From the NCBI RefSeq assembly GCF_022347785.1, contig NZ_JAKRGA010000001.1:930001-994000 (forward strand): a stretch of DNA of 64,000 nt, written 5' to 3'. Numbering within the stretch: the first letter of the stretch is position 1; each line of letters starts with the position of its first letter. Under the pieces are notes generated by a model. That model saw nothing but the letters and a program-made list of their open reading frames with translations, searched no databases and had not been told where the DNA came from. Shown one piece after another: positions 54,081 to 61,712 of the stretch. The position numbers and the translations under genes are program-made. This DNA is from Psychrobium sp. MM17-31. GTDB lineage: Bacteria > Pseudomonadota > Gammaproteobacteria > Enterobacterales > Psychrobiaceae.

Positions 54081-54380
54081 TTACTTAGATGATTCGTCTT
54101 TAGTTTCAGTTTTCGCCACTGTCACTTTAACCTTTGTCTTTGGTGCATTTTCTTCAACACCTAGATTGATTAGCGACTGCTGGATGCTTTGCTCGATATC
54201 CCAGCCGACTTGAGTAACGACTTCGCTAACTTGATGAGAGATAACGTTACCCAATGACGCCATTAGATGTTGCTTAGCTTTATCTGATAATTCTGCCGCA
54301 CCAGCGCTGCTTCCTAAACCAGCGATAACTAATGTTGATGCTAGAGCGATGTTGCGTAATGTGTTATTTAACTTAGCCAT
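54081..54380 (-). CDS. Exported 99-residue protein, first gene of the psp operon
   Basis: A signal peptide (residues 1-28, ending AGAA) followed by an amphipathic helical region (KQHLMASLGNVISHQVSEVV ... IEQSIQQSLINL) and a Lys/Thr-rich C-terminal tail. No family recognised. It starts about 65 nt downstream of a sigma54 promoter, and the next gene is pspA (32-nt gap), so it is induced with the envelope-stress response. A periplasmic role in membrane protection is inferred. Start ATG follows CGGAGTCC. Confidence 0.68.
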   Translation of the reverse strand: MAKLNNTLRNIALASTLVIAGLGSSAGAAELSDKAKQHLMASLGNVISHQVSEVVTQVGWDIEQSIQQSLINLGVEENAPKTKVKVTVAKTETKDESSK

Positions 54381-54445
54381 GATGGACTCCGTGTTTTAAG
54401 GTAATTAATGATTGGCGCTTATTGTGCCGTTTCTTGATTAGCTTA

Positions 54446-54463
54446 TTGCAGACGGTGTGCCAA
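54446..54463 (-). promoter_or_regulatory. Sigma54 promoter of the psp operon
   Basis: On the - strand the sequence TTGGCACACCGTCTGCAA has the invariant GG and GC separated by exactly ten nucleotides and matches TGGCAC-N5-TTGCA with one change. It lies about 65 nt ahead of the first gene. Confidence 0.82.
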
Positions 54464-54623
54464 AGTTTAAATACTATTTAATTACAGTAACTTATGAACA
54501 TTTGAGACGTTATGGAATTTTAAACAGATAACCAAGCAAGGCTATAAAAACCACAAAGTGGTATTTTTAACCAATTTAAAGTTAAACAAAAATCAAACAG
54601 TTTATTTTGAAAGGGGTATAAAA

Positions 54624-54648
54624 AAAGAACGGCCATTGGCCGTTCTTT
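54624..54648 (-). terminator. Terminator of hsp20
   Basis: AAAGAACGGCCA and TGGCCGTTCTTT form a near-complete stem, followed by TTTTT on the - strand. Confidence 0.88.
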
Positions 54649-54676
54649 AGTGAGAGCGATAAAGAGAGAGGGAGTT

Positions 54677-55114
54677 TTATTTTTCCAGTTGCTTATTGCC
54701 AGAGATGGCAATCGAGCGCGGCTTCATAGCCTCTGGAACTTCTCTTTTTAAATCAATATGTAATAAACCATTATTTAAGTCAGCAGCCTGCACAGTTACG
54801 TAATCCGCTAACTGGTATTTGCGTTCAAAGCCACGCTCTGCGATGCCTTGATACAAGAATTTACTCTCTGATTCTTTTTGAGGTTGCTTAGTGCCTTTCA
54901 CAAATAATGTGTTGTGATGGCTAGTAATTTCTAATTCAGATTGGTCAAAACCCGCAACAGCTAATGTAATGCGATATTCATCTTCAGAAAACTGTTCGAT
55001 GTTATATGGAGGGTAACCTTGGTTGTTGCTTTTATTGCCTGTTTCGATCATTGAAGCTAGGCGATCAAAACCAATGGCGCTGCGGTATAGTGGTGATAAG
55101 TCGATAGTACGCAT
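54677..55114 (-). CDS. Small heat-shock protein Hsp20/IbpA
   Basis: A 145-residue alpha-crystallin-type chaperone. DLSPLYRSAIGFDRLASM is the IbpA N-terminus; YPPYNIEQFSEDEYRITLAV opens the crystallin domain, which ends with GLLHIDLKREVPEAMKPRSI. It holds unfolded proteins for refolding by DnaK/ClpB. A sigma32-type promoter about 175 nt upstream and a short thermometer hairpin around the ribosome binding site imply double heat control. The C-terminal IxI-like tail is short (RSIAI). Confidence 0.94.
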   Translation of the reverse strand: MRTIDLSPLYRSAIGFDRLASMIETGNKSNNQGYPPYNIEQFSEDEYRITLAVAGFDQSELEITSHHNTLFVKGTKQPQKESESKFLYQGIAERGFERKYQLADYVTVQAADLNNGLLHIDLKREVPEAMKPRSIAISGNKQLEK

Positions 55115-55117
55115 AAT

Positions 55118-55139
55118 ATATTCTCCTAAGAAGCAATAT
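55118..55139 (-). promoter_or_regulatory. ROSE-like RNA thermometer covering the hsp20 ribosome binding site
   Basis: On the - strand a 22-nt hairpin sits 3 nt upstream of the ATG. Outer pairs are AUAUU with AAUAU. The inner CUUC pairs with GGAG of the Shine-Dalgarno AGGAG, leaving a bulged G and a UUA loop. A bulged G in a UUGCU strand opposite AGGAG is the hallmark of the ROSE element, which melts on heating. Confidence 0.72.
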
Positions 55140-55290
55140 GGTAGCTCTGTGCCGATGTCTACTTTTTATCGGTGGCTACAGTTGTAAATGGCCAGCTTGT
55201 GCTGCACCCGAATGCCAAAACTTGGCGTTGTATTAACATCACTGAGTGACTGTTAATGTCGCAGTGGAACTCTTTCCTGCTGCTAATTAA

Positions 55291-55321
55291 TAGATAAGGA
55301 CGGTACTTTTTATTTCAAGGG
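55291..55321 (-). promoter_or_regulatory. Sigma32 (RpoH) heat-shock promoter of hsp20
   Basis: On the - strand CCCTTGAAA and CCTTATCTA are separated by about 13 nt. This fits the RpoH consensus (CTTGAAA, N13-15, CCCCATNTA) with two changes in the -10. The resulting leader of about 170 nt is long enough for the thermometer. Confidence 0.75.
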
Positions 55322-55332
55322 CATTGAGTAAA

Positions 55333-55731
55333 TTATTTACAACTTTTTGATAATCCATCGAGAATTGCACATTCTTTGCTGTCGTCTCCAGCACAAGAAT
55401 CATGAAGCGATTCAAGCTGTTGCAATACATTGTTGAGAGATTCAATCTTTGATTTTAAGTGGGTAATTTTTTCGTGAGTCATCGCCTTCACATCACGGCT
55501 TACCCGATTTTCATTATTAAAAAGCGCTAATAAGTCTCGCGTTTCTCCGATGCTAAAGCCAGCATTGCGAGCGCCTTGAATGAGTTTGAGTTGCTCTATA
55601 TTGCGCTGATTAAACTGGCGATAGCCGTTATTTGCTCGGCTAAGCGTACCCAACAATCCAATATCGTCGTAATAGCGAATTGTCTTTACCGGCATGGATA
55701 ACAACATGCCCACTTCTGTGATTGTTTTCAT
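55333..55731 (-). CDS. cueR: CueR-type copper-responsive MerR regulator
   Basis: A 132-residue MerR-family activator with the N-terminal winged HTH (ITEVGMLLSMPVKTIRYYDDIGLL), a dimerisation helix, and the Cu(I)-binding loop: C113 and C121 in CAGDDSKECAILDGL match the CueR cysteines. It likely senses Cu(I) and Ag(I) and activates copA by bending its long-spacer promoter. It is downstream of copA (3-nt gap), so it is probably made from the same transcript and autoregulated. Confidence 0.92.
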   Translation of the reverse strand: MKTITEVGMLLSMPVKTIRYYDDIGLLGTLSRANNGYRQFNQRNIEQLKLIQGARNAGFSIGETRDLLALFNNENRVSRDVKAMTHEKITHLKSKIESLNNVLQQLESLHDSCAGDDSKECAILDGLSKSCK

Positions 55732-55734
55732 GGC

Positions 55735-58065
55735 CTATGATTTCCCTGAATATTTTAGGCGCAGCGCATTGGTTAATACAGTAACACTCGACAGAGCCAT
55801 CGCAAGCCCTGCCAACTGAGGTGACAAATATCCCATTGCAGCCGCAGGAATAGCAACCGTATTAAATGCAAAGGCTAAAAATAGGTTTTGCTTTACTGTG
55901 CGCCAAGTCGCTTTGGCGATGTTAATTGCCTTAGCCACCAACAATGGGCTATCTTGCATTAACGTGATTTGCGCGCTTGTTATCGCCACCTGCGTGCCAC
56001 CGCCCATCGCAATGCCTAAATCAGCCTGCGCTAACGCTGGCGCGTCATTTATGCCATCGCCAACCATCGCTATTTTATGGCCACTGTTTTGTATTTGCTG
56101 CAGGTAACTCAATTTTTGCTCCGGCGTTTGCTGTCCTAACCAATTTTTCATATTGAGCTGACTTGCTACTGTTTGCGCCGTGTTTTCGTTATCGCCGCTA
56201 AGTAAGGTAGTCTCAATACTCATTTGATTGAGAGCATTTATCGCTTGCGCACTATCGCCTCTAACGACATCTTCTAATTCAAATTGTGCGATGATTTGAC
56301 TCGAGCTAGCAAACAACACTTCGCTAGCATTAATAGCAAAAAGGGAGTTTACAGTATTGCCATGCTCGGTAAGTAACTGACGATTGCCGAGGAAAAACTG
56401 TTGCTGATCAATCTCTGCAACTAAACCTTTACCTGCAATGGTTTTAAAATCAGTAGCCTGTGCGGTGTTAACATTTGTTAGCCATTGAGCTTGTAAAATA
56501 GCTTGCGCCAATGGATGTTCACTGTGTTCAAGCAGTGCTTTTAGCTCACTATCATATCGCTGATCACTAAAGTAATTCTCAGCTTTTAAAGACGGTTTAC
56601 CTTGAGTCAGCGTACCGGTTTTATCAAAGGCAATGTGCTTGATGTCTCCAGCGATTTGTAGTGCCTTAGGGTCACGGATAACGATGCCCTGCTTCGCCGC
56701 GCGACCAGAGCCAACCACAATCGCCGCTGGCGTAGCCAAGCCCAATGCACAAGGACAAGCAACCACCAATACGGCAACACTATTAATTAGGGCAATTTCA
56801 AAACTAGCACCTAGTGCAAGCCAAATGATAAAGGTAATAGCAGAAATAAGTAATACGGCTGGCACAAACCAGGCAGCAACTTTATCGACTAGCGCTTCAA
56901 TGGGGGCTTTGGTTTGTTGCGCTTGCTCCACCATAGCGATAATTTGACCAAGGTTACTATCGGCTCCCTTCGCAGTGACCGAAAACTCAATCACCTCTCC
57001 CTGATTTACCGCGCCGGCATAGACTTTGTCGCCTGTGTTTTTGACAACTGGCAATGATTCACCAGAGATAAATGCTTCGTTGAATTCACTGCTGCCCTTA
57101 GTGACTACGCCATCTAATGGCACTTTGGCGCCTGCCATGACTCTGACAACATCACCTATATTTACAGCGCTACTTTCTCGAGTGGTAATACCGTTATCAG
57201 TCACAACATTGGCTTGCTGTGGTTGCAGTGCAAGTAAGGATGCCATGGCATCACCAGCGGATCTTTTAGCGCGCTCTTCCAGCCATTTACCAATTGAGAT
57301 AAAGGTAATAATGACAGCGGCCGATTCAAAATAAAGCTGCCCTTCTCGGCCGTGAATAAATAACAAATAGCAACTATAAAAATATGCTGCGCTTGTGCCG
57401 AGCGTCACTAAAGTGTCCATGTTTGCACTTTTGTTTTTTAAGCTTTGCCACGCACCGCGGTAAAATGGCGCGCCAATGACAAATTGCACTATTGATCCCA
57501 ATGCAAATTCAAGCCAGCCGGGCAGTATGATTTTCTGCCCCCACAACATAGCCATCATCGGTGCCAACAATGGCAAGGTCAGCAATATACTCAGCGGCAA
57601 CTGCCATGGGAATTGGTTTGAATGATTTTCTAAGCTGTGACGTTGTTTAAGCTGTGCTTGATAGCCTTGCTGTTTTAATAATTCAATGATGTCACTCTGA
57701 GTTAACAGGTCGGGATTGCGCTCGACAGTGAGTTGATTTAGCGTGCTATTAACACTCACTTCACCAATACCAACAATTGCCTCTAGCTTTTGTTTTGTTT
57801 TATTCGCACAGCCGCCACAGCGCCAACCTTCAATATCATAAGTCTCTTGCACATAATGCAAATGATATCCCGCAGAGCGAATAGCCTTTATCACGTCTTC
57901 TAGCTGACTTTCTGGACACTCGAATGTCGCCTTTTCATTAGCAAAGCTCACTTGTGCATCGACCTTATCTAATGCGTTTAACTTTTTAGTAAGACCCAGC
58001 GCGCAGTTATTACAACGCAAGCCTGAAACGGTGAGTTGATAGGATTGAGTAACGGCAGATGACAT
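55735..58065 (-). CDS. copA: Cu(I)-exporting P1B-type ATPase CopA
   Basis: A 776-residue P-type ATPase that pumps cytosolic Cu(I) outward. Two N-terminal heavy-metal domains carry CxxC (C18-N-N-C21; CGGC in GWRCGGCANK). The core has the transmembrane metal site CPC in VACPCALGLATPAA, the TGE actuator (ISGESLPV), DKTGTLTQ phosphorylation site, HP in SEHPLAQA, and GDGINDAPALAQADLG. Gene order copA-cueR and an upstream CueR box make this the cytosolic copper-detox unit of the cell. Confidence 0.96.
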   Translation of the reverse strand: MSSAVTQSYQLTVSGLRCNNCALGLTKKLNALDKVDAQVSFANEKATFECPESQLEDVIKAIRSAGYHLHYVQETYDIEGWRCGGCANKTKQKLEAIVGIGEVSVNSTLNQLTVERNPDLLTQSDIIELLKQQGYQAQLKQRHSLENHSNQFPWQLPLSILLTLPLLAPMMAMLWGQKIILPGWLEFALGSIVQFVIGAPFYRGAWQSLKNKSANMDTLVTLGTSAAYFYSCYLLFIHGREGQLYFESAAVIITFISIGKWLEERAKRSAGDAMASLLALQPQQANVVTDNGITTRESSAVNIGDVVRVMAGAKVPLDGVVTKGSSEFNEAFISGESLPVVKNTGDKVYAGAVNQGEVIEFSVTAKGADSNLGQIIAMVEQAQQTKAPIEALVDKVAAWFVPAVLLISAITFIIWLALGASFEIALINSVAVLVVACPCALGLATPAAIVVGSGRAAKQGIVIRDPKALQIAGDIKHIAFDKTGTLTQGKPSLKAENYFSDQRYDSELKALLEHSEHPLAQAILQAQWLTNVNTAQATDFKTIAGKGLVAEIDQQQFFLGNRQLLTEHGNTVNSLFAINASEVLFASSSQIIAQFELEDVVRGDSAQAINALNQMSIETTLLSGDNENTAQTVASQLNMKNWLGQQTPEQKLSYLQQIQNSGHKIAMVGDGINDAPALAQADLGIAMGGGTQVAITSAQITLMQDSPLLVAKAINIAKATWRTVKQNLFLAFAFNTVAIPAAAMGYLSPQLAGLAMALSSVTVLTNALRLKYSGKS

Positions 58066-58104
58066 AAAAGCAACCTTAAATATGTGATGGTATTTACAGC
58101 CTAA

Positions 58105-58125
58105 AGATTCCAGTAACTGGAAGGT
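58105..58125 (-). promoter_or_regulatory. CueR box in the copA promoter
   Basis: On the - strand ACCTTCCAGTTACTGGAATCT contains the perfect 15-bp palindrome TTCCAGTAACTGGAA and matches CueR operators (ACCTTCC...GGAAGGT type). It is placed to span an overlong -35/-10 spacer 40-60 nt upstream of copA. Confidence 0.85.
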
Positions 58126-58228
58126 AAAGCATAACCTGCTTTTATTCTGTAAACATCTGATATTTGAAAATAATTGTCGCCATTGCTACAGTGATAATTC
58201 AATTGTTTTTCAGGCGCATGGAGCCACT

Positions 58229-58840
58229 ATGTTTATTTTAATGGGGGAAGCCGAAAAGGTTGAACCAGTTAAGCAAGGGAGTTTTGATTGTCCTAATTGT
58301 CAGGCAAGTCAGCAGTATGCTCATCATCAATCAACCGCTTATTTTACAGTTTTTGGTATTAAAGTCGCCAAACTCAACCCGTTAGAGAATTTTGTGATGT
58401 GTTGTGGTTGCCGTTCGTGTTTTGATCCACAAATCCTGCAGTCTCCTGAAAATTTCAGTACAGCAATAGATCAGCTATTACTCTTTCGCGTGCTAAATTA
58501 CCTACTTAGTGGCTACGGCGATACCATCCATTCCCGCTCGCGGTTGCAAAGTCTTTATCAAGAATTTACCGGCGTTGAAAAATCCAATATCGATATTGAT
58601 GAAGAGCAGGCGCTCATTAATAGTGGCTGCGCACCAACATTACCCTTTCTTACCACGCATAAATACTTACTTAGTTTAGAGAAAAAGCATCAAATAGTGA
58701 TTGCGGCTTATAGTTTTGCCAGTGGCTCTTGTTTAATGGAACACCATGATCGAGTGCGTATTAATACCATAGGATCCTCCCTCGATCTCAGCCTGCCAGA
58801 AATTGAGTACCTGATCGTCAATAGCCATGGCGGCGAATAG
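58229..58840 (+). CDS. Zinc-ribbon protein with TerB-like C-terminal domain
   Basis: A 203-residue protein. The N-terminal 85 residues form a zinc ribbon (CPNC ... CCGCRSC; GIKVAKLNPLENFVMC between), and the C-terminal half from about residue 95 looks like a TerB-type helical domain, with HQIVIAAYSFASGSCLMEHH and a closing LDLSLPEIEYLIV. The name is by pattern only; relatives are annotated as zinc ribbon proteins of unknown function. TerB-like domains are often at the membrane or involved in metal sensing. Confidence 0.68.
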   Translation: MFILMGEAEKVEPVKQGSFDCPNCQASQQYAHHQSTAYFTVFGIKVAKLNPLENFVMCCGCRSCFDPQILQSPENFSTAIDQLLLFRVLNYLLSGYGDTIHSRSRLQSLYQEFTGVEKSNIDIDEEQALINSGCAPTLPFLTTHKYLLSLEKKHQIVIAAYSFASGSCLMEHHDRVRINTIGSSLDLSLPEIEYLIVNSHGGE

Positions 58841-58892
58841 TACTCCTTGCTAAAATGCTGCTTCATTTTGCACAGAATATAGAACATAAGAC

Positions 58893-59192
58893 ATGAACCA
58901 ATTAGATCAAGCAACACAAGACGCCTTAGATGCAGCGACTTTTCGCCGTTTATTAAAACACCTAGACGACAACAAAGACGTTCAAAATATCGATTTAATG
59001 ATTTTGGCGGACTTTTGCCGTAACTGTCTTGGTAAATGGTATAAAACAGTTGCGGATGAGCAAGGTGTAGACGTGAGTGATGAAGAGGCGCGTGAACGCG
59101 TTTACGGCATGCCATATAGCGAGTGGAAAGCCAATCACCAATTGCCAGCCACCCAAGCACAACTTGATGCTTTTAACGCTAAGAAAAAATAA
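58893..59192 (+). CDS. DUF1244 family protein
   Basis: A 99-residue helical protein with the DUF1244 pattern: FRRLLKHLDDN, QNIDLMILADFCRNCLGKWY and MPYSEWKANHQ. Structures of the family show small helical bundles; the function is unknown. The stop and the start of csdE overlap (TAATG at 59190), so they are co-translated, which hints at a link to sulfur transfer or tRNA modification. Confidence 0.85.
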   Translation: MNQLDQATQDALDAATFRRLLKHLDDNKDVQNIDLMILADFCRNCLGKWYKTVADEQGVDVSDEEARERVYGMPYSEWKANHQLPATQAQLDAFNAKKK

Positions 59193-59596
59193 TGAGCTTT
59201 ACCCCGCAACAACAGCAACTTGTTGAGCAATTTGCCGCATTAAAAAGCTGGGAAGATAAATATCGTCATATATTGCGCTTAGGAAAAACACTACCAGCGA
59301 TGGATGATGCACTAAAAGTCGATGAGGTGTTACTCAATGGCTGTGAGAGCAATGTGTGGTTTTATGGTCAAATCGAAGGCGATGAGCTGACATTAACAAT
59401 ATATAGCAACGCAAAGATAGTCCGTGGTCTTATTGCCATTATTTGCCAATCGTTCGGCGGCGTGCCGCCTAGCCAATTAAAATCATTCAATTGCGTAGTA
59501 TTCCTGGAATCTTTGGGATTAATGTCCCACCTAAGTCCTTCTCGCGGTAATGGCATCAGAGCTATTATCGAGAAAATTCAAGACTTAGCGAATTAA
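59192..59596 (+). CDS. csdE: SufE/CsdE-family sulfur acceptor
   Basis: A 134-residue protein of the SufE family. Sulfur is accepted by C51 in LNGCESNVWF from a cysteine desulfurase. WEDKYRHILRLGKTLP is the conserved N-terminal region. Because the next gene, converging on the - strand, is tcdA (csdL), it most resembles CsdE of the CsdA-CsdE-TcdA route. A CsdA or IscS gene is not in this window. Confidence 0.88.
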   Translation: MSFTPQQQQLVEQFAALKSWEDKYRHILRLGKTLPAMDDALKVDEVLLNGCESNVWFYGQIEGDELTLTIYSNAKIVRGLIAIICQSFGGVPPSQLKSFNCVVFLESLGLMSHLSPSRGNGIRAIIEKIQDLAN

Positions 59597-59612
59597 CTCT
59601 TAATGACAGTAT

Positions 59613-60398
59613 CTAAGCAGTTACTGTCGTTAATTTCTTAATCACCCGCGCCACAGCAACGAAACCAAAACTTGCTGTAACAACAGTCGCTGCGCCAAAA
59701 CCACTAGCACAATCCATTTTCATTGGCCCATCAGCTTGCGATTTTTGAGTACACACGCTGCCATCACTCTTTGGGTAAACCAAATGCTCGGTCGAATATA
59801 CACATTCAACTTGAAAGCGACGCTTGGGATTTTTAGAGAAATTGTGAAAACGACGTAATTCACCACGTACTTTTGCCGCGAGAGGGTCTTGCACAGTTTT
59901 GGCAAGATCAGTCACTTGTACTTGTGTTGGATCTTGCTGACCGCCAGCACCGCCTACTGTGATAATCTTGATCTTGTTGCGCTTACAATAAGCAATCAAT
60001 GCCACTTTCGCTTTAATGCTATCAATGGCATCGATCACATAATCCATGTCTTTGGTGATTAATTCAGACAGGTTATCAGCATCGACAAACTCTTCGACGA
60101 CATTAATTTTACACTCGGGATTAATACCGCGAATTCGCTCAGCCATTACTTCGACTTTTGCTTGGCCTACGGTATCGGACAATGCGTGAATTTGGCGATT
60201 GATATTAGTGGTGCAAATATCATCTAAATCGATTAGTGTTATTTCACCAACACCGCTGCGCGCTAAGGCTTCTGCCGCCCAAGAGCCAACGCCACCAATA
60301 CCAACAACACAAACGTGGGACGCTTTTAATTTAGCTACAGCCTCATGACCATAAAGACGTTTGGTACCGCCAAATCGTAAATCGTATTGCTCTGACAT
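59613..60398 (-). CDS. tcdA: tRNA threonylcarbamoyladenosine dehydratase TcdA (CsdL)
   Basis: An E1-like adenylating enzyme (261 residues) that turns t6A37 of tRNA into the cyclic form ct6A. GIGGVGSWAAEALARSGVG at residues 34-52 binds ATP; LIDLDDICTTNINRQIHA and VIDAIDSIKAKVALI are the E1 hallmarks, and GAGGQQDP and the C-terminal GFGAATVVTASFGF complete the family pattern. E. coli uses CsdE (adjacent here) as sulfur partner. TsaE at the other end of the window makes the t6A substrate. Confidence 0.94.
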   Translation of the reverse strand: MSEQYDLRFGGTKRLYGHEAVAKLKASHVCVVGIGGVGSWAAEALARSGVGEITLIDLDDICTTNINRQIHALSDTVGQAKVEVMAERIRGINPECKINVVEEFVDADNLSELITKDMDYVIDAIDSIKAKVALIAYCKRNKIKIITVGGAGGQQDPTQVQVTDLAKTVQDPLAAKVRGELRRFHNFSKNPKRRFQVECVYSTEHLVYPKSDGSVCTQKSQADGPMKMDCASGFGAATVVTASFGFVAVARVIKKLTTVTA

Positions 60399-60466
60399 AA
60401 TCGCATTTCAACATCGCTAAAAAATAATGCGCGATTATCCGTGTTTTAGTGAAAGTTGGCTAGTAC

Positions 60467-60676
60467 TTAGCTCTCAGAACTCGATTGTTTTTGCGACCAC
60501 TGAATAAATTTAATCACCGGATAAGGTGAAATCATCACCCCGCCAATACCCAATGCGCTACTAGCCGCCACCATGCCGCCGACGGTTTGTGTTGTATCTG
60601 TCATTAATAACAGATAAAGCCCAACACCAATCAGTGCTAGGCCAGCGAGGTGTAAATAAAAGAATAAACGTAACAT
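60467..60676 (-). CDS. Small two-helix membrane protein
   Basis: A 69-residue protein with two transmembrane helices (FYLHLAGLALIGVGLYLLLM and GMVAASSALGIGGVMISPYP) and a short charged tail. No family recognised. It lies 2 nt downstream of the aspartoacylase gene on the same strand, so it is probably co-expressed. Confidence 0.65.
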   Translation of the reverse strand: MLRLFFYLHLAGLALIGVGLYLLLMTDTTQTVGGMVAASSALGIGGVMISPYPVIKFIQWSQKQSSSES

Positions 60677-60678
60677 AC

Positions 60679-61569
60679 TTAATCGCTGTAGGTGTGAAGC
60701 GTTATTTTCTCAAGTAATGACATCGCAAGGTTATTGTCGTAATACGCTGCTTCATTAATAAATGAACCGTATAGCGTTTTTTCACCTTCATAACAAATAA
60801 CTTCACCATCAAAAGTAGTGAAGAGCGGCTGTCCCGTCTTAATTTCAGTAAAGTCTTTGTCTTGAATATCTTTGTGGATCATACCATTGCGACTACCGTC
60901 TTCATTGAGAGGGAGCGTAATGGATTCAATAAAGCGATAAGCAGATACGGTCTCTGGCAGTTGTGGCACTTGATTGTTGTTATATAACTCAATGAAATCC
61001 AAAATATGCATGGTCATTTCTTCACTTTGCTCAAACACATCTTGTCGTAAAACCGATTGTGGCACAGGGCCGACTTCAACCATCACACTGTCCATCGCGA
61101 TACTAGACAGAAAATGATGCTCGCTATTCGCCTTGTGGTCCTCATCGCAAGAGACGATTACCTGTGGCATTTTTTGCGTTACATAGGCTGCAAGTTGATT
61201 GTAAAAAGTACCCTTTTTAGTGAGTAGTAAGGTTGGCCCCATGTTAGAGGTTGTGGTGTGTAAATCGATAATAAAATCAACACGAGGATTGCCCTTCGGA
61301 CCTAATAGTTCGTTGATTTCTTTAGCACGGACTTGCTCTTTGCTATTGAGTGAATCGTCTTCTAATTGGGCTTGTTCGAAACAGCGATTTAAGTCGTGGT
61401 CAACATAGCGCTTATTTTCGCTGTAGGCATTTGGGTTGGCAAAAAGCGTTTCAGTGCTAAAACTAGAGCGCTCAATTAACGACAGTTCACGCTGCCATTT
61501 TTTTAGTAAATAAATCCCTGTAAATTCATTGCCGTGGGTACCGCCAACAATCGCCAACTTAGATATCAC
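60679..61569 (-). CDS. Aspartoacylase / AstE-AspA-type zinc carboxypeptidase
   Basis: A 296-residue zinc hydrolase of the aspartoacylase (ASPA/AspA) type. GGTHGNEFTGIYLL carries zinc ligands H12 and E15; DHDLNRCFEQ the substrate-binding Asn-Arg; DLHTTTSNMG the third zinc histidine; and VEVGPV a catalytic Glu. Deacetylates N-acetylaspartate or similar N-acyl amino acids. Many marine gammaproteobacteria have this form. The downstream 69-residue membrane protein gene is likely in the same unit. Confidence 0.85.
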   Translation of the reverse strand: MISKLAIVGGTHGNEFTGIYLLKKWQRELSLIERSSFSTETLFANPNAYSENKRYVDHDLNRCFEQAQLEDDSLNSKEQVRAKEINELLGPKGNPRVDFIIDLHTTTSNMGPTLLLTKKGTFYNQLAAYVTQKMPQVIVSCDEDHKANSEHHFLSSIAMDSVMVEVGPVPQSVLRQDVFEQSEEMTMHILDFIELYNNNQVPQLPETVSAYRFIESITLPLNEDGSRNGMIHKDIQDKDFTEIKTGQPLFTTFDGEVICYEGEKTLYGSFINEAAYYDNNLAMSLLEKITLHTYSD

Positions 61570-61658
61570 TACACTACCTCAATCTCAAAATTAATGTAGC
61601 ACTATCCTACTGCAAATTTTTAATGCTGACTGTTATTTTTTGTCATACTTTAGATAAA

Positions 61659-61690
61659 AAAACCGCAGCTAATTTCTTAACTGCGGTTTT
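61659..61690 (-). terminator. Terminator of the large lipoprotein gene
   Basis: AAAACCGCAG and CTGCGGTTTT form a 10-bp stem around 12 nt; on the - strand it is followed by T residues. Confidence 0.85.
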
Positions 61691-61712
61691 AGTCTAGATT
61701 TTAAAAGTGTTG

